From: Gammaproteobacteria bacterium | Lineage (GTDB): Bacteria; Pseudomonadota; Gammaproteobacteria; Steroidobacterales; Steroidobacteraceae | NCBI GenBank assembly: GCA_027315105.1 | Contig: DAHUYP010000035.1 | Span: 1-44,650, forward strand | DNA: 44,650 bases | Reading direction: 5' to 3' | Shown: one piece after another, positions 36,021 through 44,268 of the stretch | How the letters are laid out: every line of letters starts with the position of its first letter | Position numbering within the stretch: position 1 is the first letter of the stretch | Made by a program: the position numbers and the translations under genes | Notes under the pieces: generated by a model | What the model was told of the DNA's origin: nothing | Databases searched by the model: none | What the model saw: the letters and a program-made list of their open reading frames with translations, nothing else

Positions 36021-37451
36021 ATGGTGACTCGACCCCAAGTGCCGAGTTCAACTGAGCTGGAAGACACCGCCGAACTGCCGACCCTGAGCGGCATTTCGAG
36101 CCCCGTCGCGGCCGACCAGGGGCACTCGGGCGCGGATGGCCGGGCCGATGCGCACGCGCGCACGCCCGTGCTCGGCACCGCGCGCTCGGCGGATACGGTC
36201 CGGCGAGCCGATTTATTGCGCGAACAGCGCACCGAACAGGGTCTGCGCGAAGCAGAAATCGCCGCGCTGCGCTCCGAGCTGGCGTCCACTGTCGAGAGCC
36301 GCAGCGAGCTGGAGCGCAAACTGCTCGACGCGACGACCAACCTGCGCGAGCTCGAGCAGCGGCTCGACCGCAACAGCGGGCAGCTGGCGGCAAGCGAGCG
36401 CGAGCTGGGATTGCGCGACGGCCGCATCGAGGCGCTGGAGGCGCAGCTGCGCGCGATCAGCCACGAGCATTCCGCCACCAGCGCGCAGCGCGACGCGCTG
36501 GGCGCGGAACTCGAGCGGGCGCGGGAGGATGCGGCGGACGCACGCAGCCGGTTGCAATCGCAGGCGGCTGCGGCCAGCGCCTGGATGGCGGAACGCGGTG
36601 CTCGCGCGCGGCGCCTGCAGGATCTCGAGGCCGATGCGGCCGAGGCACGCGCCCAGGCCGAGCGCTACCGTGAGCTGCTGCAGAATCTCGAGAGCCGCCG
36701 CGCCCTGTTCACGGCCATGCTGGCAGAGCGGGACAGCATCATCGGCGAACGTGAGGCGCGCATCCTCGCGCTGACGCGCGAGATCGCGGATCGCAGCGCG
36801 CTGACCGGTGCGCGGGAGGAGGATCTGCAGGTGCTGTTGCAGGTCGAACGACAGCACCTGCGGCAGCGCGACGGCGAAATCGCCGCACTGCACGTGGCGC
36901 AGCAGGCACAGCTGAGCGCAGCCCGGGCGGCGGCCCAGCAAGCACAGGAAGACGCGGCCGCCCTGGCCGCCGAGATCGGCTCCCAGGGGCAGACCATCGG
37001 CGAGCTGCGTTCGCAACTCGGAGCGCTGCGCGAGTCGCTCGAGCAGCGCGACGCGCTGCTCGAACGGCTGCAGGCCCGGGCCGTCGGCGGCGATGCCGTG
37101 CCGGGCGACGTGCAGGAGCATCCGGATGCCACGGGAACCCATGAGCCGACGCGCATGCTGGTGCGCACCGAGGGGGAGACGGGCATCGTGCAGCTGCTGA
37201 GCCGATGCACCACCATCGGCCGCACCCCGGACAATGACATTCGCATCGACGCTGATTTCATCAGCCGCCACCATGCGGTCGTCCTGGTCAGCGGCGCCAT
37301 GACGGTGCTGGAGGACCTCAACAGCACCAACGGCACCTACGTCAACGGCGAGCGCATCGGTCGCTGCGCCTTGACGGAAGGCGATCTGGTGACGCTGGGC
37401 AAGACCGAGTTTCGATTCGTGGTCAAACAACCGATCGAGCGTGCCGGCTGA
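36021..37451 (+). CDS. Coiled-coil protein with C-terminal FHA domain
   Basis: A 476 aa protein. The N-terminal 60 residues are low-complexity with several Thr (SSTELEDTAELPTLSG). Residues about 65-350 are a long Glu/Arg/Ala/Leu-rich coiled coil (for example LRSELASTVESRSELERKL). The C-terminal FHA domain (about 380-470) has TTIGRTPDNDIRI, SRHHAVV and NSTNGTYVNG, the phospho-Thr-binding residues. FHA domains bind phosphothreonine partners, so a Ser/Thr kinase should exist elsewhere; none is in the window. The ATG has GAGGCG upstream; the in-frame ORF back to 35862 is a shadow of the upstream gene. Function is unknown. Confidence 0.85.
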   Translation: MVTRPQVPSSTELEDTAELPTLSGISSPVAADQGHSGADGRADAHARTPVLGTARSADTVRRADLLREQRTEQGLREAEIAALRSELASTVESRSELERKLLDATTNLRELEQRLDRNSGQLAASERELGLRDGRIEALEAQLRAISHEHSATSAQRDALGAELERAREDAADARSRLQSQAAAASAWMAERGARARRLQDLEADAAEARAQAERYRELLQNLESRRALFTAMLAERDSIIGEREARILALTREIADRSALTGAREEDLQVLLQVERQHLRQRDGEIAALHVAQQAQLSAARAAAQQAQEDAAALAAEIGSQGQTIGELRSQLGALRESLEQRDALLERLQARAVGGDAVPGDVQEHPDATGTHEPTRMLVRTEGETGIVQLLSRCTTIGRTPDNDIRIDADFISRHHAVVLVSGAMTVLEDLNSTNGTYVNGERIGRCALTEGDLVTLGKTEFRFVVKQPIERAG

Positions 37452-37489
37452 CGCACCCGGGCGGCGTGCCGCAGAGCGCGGCGGCGCCG

Positions 37490-37517
37490 GCGCGCGTGCG
37501 CGTGCGCGTGCGCGTGC
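37490..37517. repeat. Alternating purine-pyrimidine tract before ilvA
   Basis: 28 bases of strict purine/pyrimidine alternation, composed of GCGTGC-type hexamer repeats, between the FHA gene and ilvA. Such G/C-T alternating tracts can adopt Z-DNA under negative supercoiling. It lies about 55 bases upstream of the ilvA start. Confidence 0.7.
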
Positions 37518-37526
37518 CGCAGGGAA

Positions 37527-37538
37527 TAGCTTAAGCTA
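37527..37538. promoter_or_regulatory. 12-base palindrome before ilvA
   Basis: TAGCTTAAGCTA is a perfect palindrome 32 bases before the ilvA ATG, immediately after the alternating tract. It is AT-rich against the local base composition and could be a regulator site or overlap the ilvA promoter. Confidence 0.35.
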
Positions 37539-37569
37539 GCCAGCCCGACCCCAGGTTTTCCTCACGCTG

Positions 37570-39096
37570 ATGACGGACGATTATCTGCAGCGCGTGCTCA
37601 AGGCGCGCGTCTACGACGTTGCGATCGAGTCGCCGCTGGATGCCGCGCCGCGCCTGTCGCGCCGGTTGAATAACGAAGTCCTGCTCAAGCGCGAGGACCT
37701 GCAACCGGTGTTCTCGTTCAAATTGCGCGGCGCCTACAACAAGATCGCGCATCTGTCGCCGGCCATCGCGGCGCGCGGCGTGATCTGCGCTTCGGCCGGT
37801 AACCACGCGCAGGGCGTCGCGCTGGCGGCGCGCAAGCGTGGCGTGCCGGCGCTGATCGTCATGCCGCAGACCACGCCGGCGATCAAGCTGCAGGCGGTCA
37901 TGGATCTGGGCGCGGAGACCGTGCTGCAGGGGGACGTGTTCGACGCGGCCTACGAGCATGCGCTGACCTTGGCGCGCGAGCGACATCTGGTGTTCGTGCA
38001 TCCGTTCGACGACCCGGACGTGATCGCTGGTCAGGGGACGATCGGGATGGAGATCCTGCGCCAGACCGCCGGCGAGCTCGACGCGATCTTCGTGCCGGTG
38101 GGCGGCGGCGGCCTGATCGCCGGCATCGCCGCCTACGTCAAGCAGCTCTATCCGCGCGTCAGGATCATCGGCGTCGAACCCGAGGACTCCGCCGCGATGT
38201 ATGAGTCGATGCGGGCCGGCAAGCGCGTCACGCTCGAGCGGGTCGGGATCTTTGCCGACGGCGTCGCGGTACGCCGGGTCGGCGAGGAGACCCTGGCGCT
38301 CGCACGCCGCTACGTGGACGAGATCATCCTGGTCGATACCGACGAGATCTGCGGCGCGATCCAGGACATCTTCGAGGACACGCGCTCGGTGGCCGAGCCC
38401 GCCGGGGCGCTGGCGGTGGCCGGGATCAAGCGCTATGTGGCGCACTCGGGCGCGAGCGGGCAGCGCCTGGTCGCCATCAACAGCGGGGCCAACATGAATT
38501 TCGACCGGCTGCGGCACGTCGCCGAGCGCGCGGATCTCGGCGCCGAACGCGAGGCGCTGCTGGCGGTGGAGATTCCCGAGCGCCCGGGCAGCTTCCTGCA
38601 GTTCTGCGAGACTCTGGGCGAGCGCAGCGTCACCGAGTTCAACTACCGCTTCCAGGGCAGCGAGCGTGCGCGCGTGTTCGTCGGCTTCGCCTTGCGCCAG
38701 GGCCACGAGGAAGCGGACGCGGTGGCGGCGCAGCTGCGCGCCGCCGGCTACCAGGTGCTCGACATGAGCGGCAACGAGACGGCCAAGCTGCACGTGCGCT
38801 ACATGATCGGCGGCCGTGCGCCGAGCATCGACGCCGGGGCGGAGGAACTGCTGTGCCGCTTCGAGTTTCCCGAGCGCCCGGGAGCGCTGCTGCGGTTTCT
38901 GCAGTCCATCGGCACGTCGTGGAACATCAGCCTGTTTCATTACCGCAACCACGGTTCCGATTACGGACGCGTGCTCGCGGGCATCCAGGTGCCGAAGGCC
39001 GAGCGCGAGGAATTTCTGCGGCACCTGAACGAGCTGCACTACCCCTACAGCGACGAGACCGCCAACGCGGCGTACCGGATGTTTCTGGCGACCTGA
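37570..39096 (+). CDS. ilvA: Threonine dehydratase, biosynthetic
   Basis: PLP-dependent deamination of threonine to 2-oxobutyrate, the committed step of isoleucine synthesis. The 508 aa product has PLP-Lys51 in FSFKLRGAYNK, the phosphate-binding VGGGGLIAGIA and NSGANMNF, and two C-terminal regulatory ACT-like domains (LAVEIPERPGSFLQF and CRFEFPERPGALLRF) that bind isoleucine/valine. The presence of both ACT-like domains marks the long, feedback-regulated form. ATG start without a strong SD. It supplies the acetolactate synthase encoded 4 kb upstream. Confidence 0.97.
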   Translation: MTDDYLQRVLKARVYDVAIESPLDAAPRLSRRLNNEVLLKREDLQPVFSFKLRGAYNKIAHLSPAIAARGVICASAGNHAQGVALAARKRGVPALIVMPQTTPAIKLQAVMDLGAETVLQGDVFDAAYEHALTLARERHLVFVHPFDDPDVIAGQGTIGMEILRQTAGELDAIFVPVGGGGLIAGIAAYVKQLYPRVRIIGVEPEDSAAMYESMRAGKRVTLERVGIFADGVAVRRVGEETLALARRYVDEIILVDTDEICGAIQDIFEDTRSVAEPAGALAVAGIKRYVAHSGASGQRLVAINSGANMNFDRLRHVAERADLGAEREALLAVEIPERPGSFLQFCETLGERSVTEFNYRFQGSERARVFVGFALRQGHEEADAVAAQLRAAGYQVLDMSGNETAKLHVRYMIGGRAPSIDAGAEELLCRFEFPERPGALLRFLQSIGTSWNISLFHYRNHGSDYGRVLAGIQVPKAEREEFLRHLNELHYPYSDETANAAYRMFLAT

Positions 39097-39124
39097 TCGA
39101 GCCGGATAGCCCTTTACGGCTCGA

Positions 39125-39140
39125 CTGTATATATGTACAG
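39125..39140. promoter_or_regulatory. Near-consensus LexA (SOS) box
   Basis: CTGTATATATGTACAG differs from the ideal gammaproteobacterial LexA site CTGTATATATATACAG at one position; flanking bases GA...TC extend the dyad. It lies 8 bases before the ATG at 39148, so bound LexA would block the start region of the radical SAM gene. The potential ATG at 39133 is inside the box and is unlikely to be the translation start. Confidence 0.85.
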
Positions 39141-39147
39141 TCGTGCC

Positions 39148-40209
39148 ATGGCCGGCTACCAAGGTCGAGGCGCCCTGGGCAACCCGCAGCCGCGGTTCTC
39201 CAGCCACGCCACCGAGCCGGTGGACGACGCCTGGTATCGCGACGAGCTGCCGCAGTCGATCGCGACCGAGGTGCGCCCGGAGCCCGCCCGCACCATCATC
39301 ACGCGCAACGACTCGCCGGACATTCCGTTCGAGCAATCGATCAATCCGTACCGCGGCTGCGAGCATGGCTGCATCTACTGCTATGCGCGCCCGAGCCACG
39401 CCTACCTGGACCTGTCGCCCGGCATCGATTTCGAGACCAGGATCTTCTACAAGGCCGGCGCCGCCGGCCTGCTGCGCGCTGCGCTCGGCAAGCCAGGCTA
39501 CGTGGTCAAGCCGATCACACTGGGCGCCAACACCGATCCGTACCAGCCGGTCGAAAAACGGCTGCAGGTGACCCGCTCGCTGCTCGAGGTGCTCGAGCAG
39601 ACGCGCCATCCGACCAGCCTGGTCACCAAGGGCACGCTGATCCTGCGCGACCTCGATCTGCTGCGCTCGCTGGCGCGCGAGCAGCTGGTGCAGGTGTACG
39701 TCAGCATCACGAGCCTCGAGCCGCAGCTCAAGCGTACGCTCGAGCCGCGTGCCGCCTCGCCGCAGGCGCGCTTGCGCGTGGTGCACGAGCTGTCCGCAGC
39801 GGGCGTGCCGACCGGGGTGCTCGTGGCGCCGATCATTCCGGCGGTGAACGACTCCGAGCTCGAGCACATCGTGGCCGCGGCCGCCGCGGCTGGGGCGCGC
39901 GCCGCCGGGTACGTGCTGCTGCGGCTGCCGCACGAGCTCAAGGCGTTGTTCCGCCAATGGCTGGATGAGCATCTGCCTGCCCGGGCCGAACACGTGATGT
40001 CGTTGATTCGCGCGACCCGCGAGGGCCGGGAGAACGATGCGCGCTTCGGCAGCCGCATGGTCGGACAGGGCGCCTGGGCGCAGCTGCTGCGGGATCGCTT
40101 CGCCCTGAGCTGCAGACGGCACGGGCTGGCAACCGGACGCCTGGGCGATTTGTCGTGCACGCACTTTCGCCCGCCCGCGCGCGGCGGGCAGCTGTCGCTG
40201 TCGCTTTGA
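39148..40209 (+). CDS. PA0069-family radical SAM protein
   Basis: A 353 aa radical SAM enzyme. The [4Fe-4S]/SAM motif CEHGCIYCY (Cys71, 75, 78) is followed by the family sequences ARPSHAYLDLSPGIDFETRI and KPITLGANTDPYQPVE, with LVTKGTLILRDLDLL further on. This is the PA0069 family, distantly related to spore photoproduct lyase; its substrate is unknown. I chose ATG 39148 since the alternative at 39133 lies inside the LexA box. The LexA box indicates induction by DNA damage, fitting a DNA-lesion or damage-response role (inference). Confidence 0.93.
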   Translation: MAGYQGRGALGNPQPRFSSHATEPVDDAWYRDELPQSIATEVRPEPARTIITRNDSPDIPFEQSINPYRGCEHGCIYCYARPSHAYLDLSPGIDFETRIFYKAGAAGLLRAALGKPGYVVKPITLGANTDPYQPVEKRLQVTRSLLEVLEQTRHPTSLVTKGTLILRDLDLLRSLAREQLVQVYVSITSLEPQLKRTLEPRAASPQARLRVVHELSAAGVPTGVLVAPIIPAVNDSELEHIVAAAAAAGARAAGYVLLRLPHELKALFRQWLDEHLPARAEHVMSLIRATREGRENDARFGSRMVGQGAWAQLLRDRFALSCRRHGLATGRLGDLSCTHFRPPARGGQLSLSL

Positions 40210-40274
40210 TCGCGATTGGCGTTGGGCGCCAGCGCGGCCTGGAACTTTGCGCGGGCCGACCGTAAGCTCGCGCC

Positions 40275-40967
40275 ATGGCCGAGGGTGCCGGGAGGATGGC
40301 GCTGGTTGCCGGCGGCAGTGGGCTCGTGGGCGGCAAACTGCTGTCCGTGCTGCTGAGTGCGCCCGAATACTCCCGGGTGCAGGCGCTGTCGCGGCGGCCG
40401 CTGCCGCTCGATCATCCACGGCTGGCCAATCGGGTCTTGCGTTTCGATGCGGCGTTCGAGACCCAACTCAAAGGGCTGCGATGCCAGGACGTCTACTGCT
40501 GCCTCGGCACCACGAGGCGCGAGGCCGGCAGCCAGGACGCGTTGCGCGCGGTCGATCTCGAGCTGGTGCTGAAGTTCGCGCGCTTTGCTGCCAGCGCGGG
40601 AGCCGAGCGCTTCAGCGTCGTCTCGGCGGTCGCCGCCGAGGCGGCGTCCAGGAATTTCTATCTGCGCGCCAAGGGTGAAATGGAGCAGGCCCTCGAGGGG
40701 CTGCGCTTCGGTGCGCTCGACATCCTGCAACCCTCGCTGCTGCTGGGCTCACGACGGGACCCACGGCCGCTCGAGCTGATCGCGCAGCCGGTCATGCGCC
40801 TGATCAATCCGCTGCTGCTGGGGCGCTGGTCGTGCTATCGGGCGATCGAGGCCGGAACCGTCGCGCTGGCGATGTACGGCGCCGCGCGCAGCGGGCGGCG
40901 CGGAGTGAATCGCTACACCTACGAGGCGATGCGCACGCTGGCACGATCAGCCGCAGGTGTGAACTAG
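40275..40967 (+). CDS. SDR-like NAD(P)-binding oxidoreductase (HTATIP2/YbjT type)
   Basis: A 230 aa atypical short-chain dehydrogenase-fold protein. The NAD(P) loop LVAGGSGLVGGKLLSVLL lies at the N-terminus, CCLGTTRREAGSQ in the middle, SAVAAEAASRNFYLRAKGEME carries the YxxxK-like pair (Tyr and Lys), and ILQPSLLLGSRRDPRPLE follows. It resembles the HTATIP2/TIP30 and YraR/YwnB-type oxidoreductases; the substrate is unknown. TAAGCT lies before the ATG. It has no evident link with the neighbouring SOS and c-di-GMP genes. Confidence 0.8.
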   Translation: MAEGAGRMALVAGGSGLVGGKLLSVLLSAPEYSRVQALSRRPLPLDHPRLANRVLRFDAAFETQLKGLRCQDVYCCLGTTRREAGSQDALRAVDLELVLKFARFAASAGAERFSVVSAVAAEAASRNFYLRAKGEMEQALEGLRFGALDILQPSLLLGSRRDPRPLELIAQPVMRLINPLLLGRWSCYRAIEAGTVALAMYGAARSGRRGVNRYTYEAMRTLARSAAGVN

Positions 40968-41058
40968 CCCACAGATTCGCCCGCGCCGGCATCGCGGAAT
41001 ATGTACCGCAACACGCCGCCGTGACCACCGATTGTCATCAAATCGCCGACGCGGCCAT

Positions 41059-41080
41059 ATCGGCCCGGTACCGGACCGAT
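41059..41080. promoter_or_regulatory. Inverted repeat before the GGDEF-EAL gene
   Basis: A 22-base near-palindrome centred on GGTACC: arms ATCGG and CCGAT flank CCGGTACCGG, with 10 of 11 base pairs complementary. It ends 21 bases before the ATG at 41102. It could be an operator, or an mRNA hairpin close to the ribosome site. Confidence 0.4.
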
Positions 41081-41101
41081 GCGACGCCGCCGGCAGGGCA
41101 T

Positions 41102-43963
41102 ATGAACGCGGCAGGATCCGGTACGTTGCCGACGATGTGGCGGCGCTTGGCGCTCGCGATGGGCCTGACGGTCCTGCTGGTCCTGTTGGCGGCCGGCTGG
41201 ACCGCGGCGCGCCAGCTCGCAGCCGAGCGCCGTGCCATGGCCGCCGAGGCCGATGACCGTGTCGCTGGCACCGCCCACGGCTTCGAGCGCGAGCTGCAGT
41301 CGCGGCTGCAGATGGCCGATGCACTGGTGCAGTACCTGAGCGCCGCGGGCGCAGGCCCGGGAGGGACCACGCTGCAGCAGCGGGCCCTGGGTACCGACCC
41401 GTTCCGCGGCCTGCTGCTGCTGCCATGGAAGCAGGCATGGCGCGAGGACCGCGGCCAGCCGGGCGCGACGGGCTTGCCGGCGCTGAGCCCCTCGGACCGC
41501 CTCAAGCTCAGCGGCGGTGAGAGTCTGCTCAAGGTCCTGAAGCCCGAGGACGGCCGCCAGGGCGTGTACCTGGTGCACTTGGTGAACCTCGGCGACTCGG
41601 CCCAGGTCGCCTTCTTCGAATTCTCTCCCGCCTGGCTCTGGCAGGGCGCAACGCAGTTGCCGGGCGGGGTACTGGTCGCGGTGGTCGACCCGGCGGGACG
41701 GGCCATCTACCAGCGCTCGCCCCTGCCGCGCGAGATCGACCGCATGTTCGCCGGCACCGCGATCGACGAGCGCGACCCGGCGCGCGCCGTGATGCGCGAC
41801 TGGCAGCAGGGGGGCATGGCGTGGCGCGGCTGCCTGGTGCGATTCGATCCCCTGGCGGCGCGACTGATCGGTCTGCCCTGGACGATCGTGGTCTACGAGC
41901 GCGTCGGCGAGCCGCGGCCGGCGCTGCTCACCTTCGCGGCCGCATCCTGGCCGCTGCTGATCCTGGCGCTGGTCGCGGTCGGCGCCGCGACGCGCTACCT
42001 GACGCTGCGCTGGCAACCGGTACTGGCCGGGTTGGACGCGGCGCTGGCCGCCCTGCGGGACGGCCGCTTCGAGCACGTCGGACTGCGGGGCGCGGCCGAC
42101 ACACCGCGCGCGCTGGCGCAGTCCTACAATCGGGCAATCGCCGCGCTCGAGCAGCAGCTCGGCGCACAGGCGCGGCTGGCGCAGATCGATCGCCTGCTGC
42201 TCGAAGGCCCGGATCTGGAAGGGTCGCTGGAGCCGATTCTGCGGCGCGTCTGCGCGCTGACGTCGGCACGCGCGGCGGCGCTGGCGATGATCGATCGCGA
42301 CGCGCCAGGTCACGCGCGCTCGTTCGCGATGAGCGCGGATGGCGCGGATAGCACGATCAGCCGCATCAGCCTGGATGACGAGATCACACAGTCGTTGCAG
42401 GAGCGCCCGGAGGGGCTCGCCGTGCAGCCGCACCATCTGGCCCGCCACGGCTACCTGGCGCAGCTCGGCGAGCTCGGCGCCGAGGTCTGCTACGTCTGGC
42501 CGATCATCGTCGGCGATCAGGTCGCAGCGATGCTGTCGGTCGGCTACCAGGGCGCGATCCTGCCCTCCCAGCCGGCGCTCAGCTACGGTGCCGCATGCGC
42601 TTCGAGACTGCAGATCGCACTGTCGAACCAGACCCATGACGAGCAGCTCTATCGCCAGGCGCACTTCGACTCGCTGACGTCACTGCCGAACCGGTTGCTG
42701 TTCCGCGACCGGCTGTCGCAGGAACTCGCCGCGGCCGGCGACGGCCCGCACCGCGGTGCGCTGCTGTACGTCGATCTCGATCACTTCAAGAAGGTCAACG
42801 ATTCGGTCGGCCACATCGCCGGCGATCAACTGCTGATCATCGTCGCGCAGCGCCTGCGAGCCTGCGTCAAGGACGGCGACACCGTCGCGCGGCTCGGCGG
42901 CGATGAGTTCAGCGTCATCCTGCGCAATCTGCCGTCGGCCGAGGCGGTCGCGGAGATCGCACGGCGCATGATCGAAGCCGTGCAGCGACCGGTGAACATC
43001 GCCGGGCGCGATCACCAGGTGAACGCGAGCATCGGCATCACGCTGTTCCCCGACGATGGCACGACCATCGAGGATCTGTTGCGCAACGCGGACCTGGCGA
43101 TGTATCAGGCGAAGGACAGCGGCCGCGCGCGCGCCGTATTCTATGACCGCAAGATGGCGCGCGCGCAGCTGCCGGCGGCCGACAGCGGCCTGTTCCGGGC
43201 GCTGCGCCGGCGCGAACTGGCGCTGCAGTATCAGCCGCAGTACGTCGTCAGCAGCGGTGATCTGATCGGTTTCGAGGCGCTGCTGCGCTGGCACAGCCCG
43301 CGCGACGGCCTGCGCTTTCCGGCCGATTTCGTGCCGGCGGCGGAGCAGAGCGGCCTGATCGTCGATATCGGCACCTGGGTGCTCGAGAACGCCTGCCGTC
43401 AGCTCGCGCTGTGGCGCGACGAGGGCATTGCGCCGACGCGCTTGTCGCTCAACGTGTCCGTGCAGCAGCTGCGCGTGCCCGACTTCGCGCAGCTCGTGAG
43501 CCAGACGCTCGAACGCACCGGTCTGCTGCCGCAGATGCTCGAACTCGAGATCACCGAGACGGTGTTCGCGCAGGAGGAGGCGCGGCTGACGTTGCGCCAT
43601 CTGGCCGCCCTGGGCGTGCGGCTGGCGCTGGACGATTTCGGGACCGGCTACTCCTCGCTCGGCTACCTGCGGCAGCATCCCGTGCATGCGCTCAAGATCG
43701 ATCGCTCGTTCATGCAGGAGGTGCCCGACAGCCCGGAGGCGACCACCCTGGTGGCGACGATCATCGATATGGCACATGCGCTCGGCAAGCAAGTGGTCGC
43801 CGAAGGGGTCGAGACGCTGCCACAGCTCGACTTCCTGTGCCGGCACGGCTGCGACATGGCACAGGGCTTCGTGCTCTCGCGTCCGCTGAGCGTGGCCGAT
43901 GCCACCGAGCAGCTGACGCAGCGCCAACGCTCACCGCTGTTGCTGCAGCGTGCCGCCGGTTGA
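41102..43963 (+). CDS. Membrane GAF-GGDEF-EAL cyclic-di-GMP protein
   Basis: A 953 aa inner-membrane protein that should make or degrade c-di-GMP. A first TM (about 12-35), a periplasmic sensor region (about 36-270), a second TM (about 273-300) and a linker lead to a GAF-like domain (about 355-520). GGDEF then has the intact signature GGDEF at residues 599-603, and the EAL domain has EALLR at 725, LSLNVSV, LEITETV, LDDFGTGYSSLGYL, LKIDRSFM and VVAEGVETL. The EAL catalytic set looks complete, so phosphodiesterase activity is likely. The RxxD inhibitory site is KDGD, so product inhibition may be lost. ATG 41102 has AGGG upstream; ATG 41135 is a second option. The ORF back to 40832 overlaps the previous gene. 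Confidence 0.92.
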   Translation: MNAAGSGTLPTMWRRLALAMGLTVLLVLLAAGWTAARQLAAERRAMAAEADDRVAGTAHGFERELQSRLQMADALVQYLSAAGAGPGGTTLQQRALGTDPFRGLLLLPWKQAWREDRGQPGATGLPALSPSDRLKLSGGESLLKVLKPEDGRQGVYLVHLVNLGDSAQVAFFEFSPAWLWQGATQLPGGVLVAVVDPAGRAIYQRSPLPREIDRMFAGTAIDERDPARAVMRDWQQGGMAWRGCLVRFDPLAARLIGLPWTIVVYERVGEPRPALLTFAAASWPLLILALVAVGAATRYLTLRWQPVLAGLDAALAALRDGRFEHVGLRGAADTPRALAQSYNRAIAALEQQLGAQARLAQIDRLLLEGPDLEGSLEPILRRVCALTSARAAALAMIDRDAPGHARSFAMSADGADSTISRISLDDEITQSLQERPEGLAVQPHHLARHGYLAQLGELGAEVCYVWPIIVGDQVAAMLSVGYQGAILPSQPALSYGAACASRLQIALSNQTHDEQLYRQAHFDSLTSLPNRLLFRDRLSQELAAAGDGPHRGALLYVDLDHFKKVNDSVGHIAGDQLLIIVAQRLRACVKDGDTVARLGGDEFSVILRNLPSAEAVAEIARRMIEAVQRPVNIAGRDHQVNASIGITLFPDDGTTIEDLLRNADLAMYQAKDSGRARAVFYDRKMARAQLPAADSGLFRALRRRELALQYQPQYVVSSGDLIGFEALLRWHSPRDGLRFPADFVPAAEQSGLIVDIGTWVLENACRQLALWRDEGIAPTRLSLNVSVQQLRVPDFAQLVSQTLERTGLLPQMLELEITETVFAQEEARLTLRHLAALGVRLALDDFGTGYSSLGYLRQHPVHALKIDRSFMQEVPDSPEATTLVATIIDMAHALGKQVVAEGVETLPQLDFLCRHGCDMAQGFVLSRPLSVADATEQLTQRQRSPLLLQRAAG

Positions 43964-44081
43964 GCGGTCGCGAGCAGATTTGACAGATTCCACCGCCGTG
44001 CCGCGATTTCCGCGGCAGTGTGATCTGCGTCTAATTCATCGCTCTTGACGCCCCGCTTCAAGCTGTCAGACTCGGACCGTG

Positions 44082-44168
44082 ACTTAAAGGGCAAACCTGT
44101 CGCAAGACAGGGACGCAAAGCCACCGGTCCCGGGAGCATGAAGGGATAGCGGGGTTGCCACAGGGCCG
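44082..44168 (+). ncRNA. Cyclic-di-GMP-I (GEMM-I) riboswitch
   Basis: Conserved aptamer elements occur in order and spacing: the P1 strand AGGGCAAACC, a P2 stem CCTGTC-GCAA-GACAGG with a GNRA tetraloop (44096-44111), the core GGACGCAAAGCC (44111-44122), a P3 stem region, and ATAGCGGGGTTGCC (44146-44159), whose GGTTGCC closes P1 with GGCAAACC. These match the Vibrio Vc2 aptamer nearly base for base in the core, including the P2 tetraloop and its expected P3 receptor. It lies on the strand of, and about 100 bases before, the SPOR-like gene. The expression platform is not obvious: a 6-pair GC hairpin (44174-44189) follows without a U-tract. Confidence 0.93.
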
Positions 44169-44173
44169 ATCAT

Positions 44174-44189
44174 GCCGCCGACGGGCGGC
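44174..44189 (+). terminator. Hairpin after the riboswitch, possible expression platform
   Basis: GCCGCC-GACG-GGCGGC forms a 6-pair all-GC stem with a 4-base loop, 6 bases after the aptamer. No run of T follows, so intrinsic termination is uncertain; it could instead be a switching stem, or part of a Rho-dependent or translational mechanism. Confidence 0.3.
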
Positions 44190-44268
44190 GTCCCAGGGCC
44201 AGTGTCGATTTCGCTGCATGTTTCCCGTTGCCGTCAGTTCGGTCCAGAGCTTTCCGGGGAAACAGCGC

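Larger units (their letters stand above)
43964..44268. other. Leader region between the GGDEF-EAL gene and the SPOR-like gene
   Basis: 305 bases without a protein gene. It contains TTGACA at 43980, a perfect -35 hexamer but with no good -10 at 16-18 bases. A 7-pair hairpin lies at 43999-44017 (GCCGCG-ATTTC-CGCGGC core) without T-tract, then the c-di-GMP riboswitch, then a short GC hairpin (44174-44189) and the SD GGGGA before the ATG at 44269. Confidence 0.7.
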
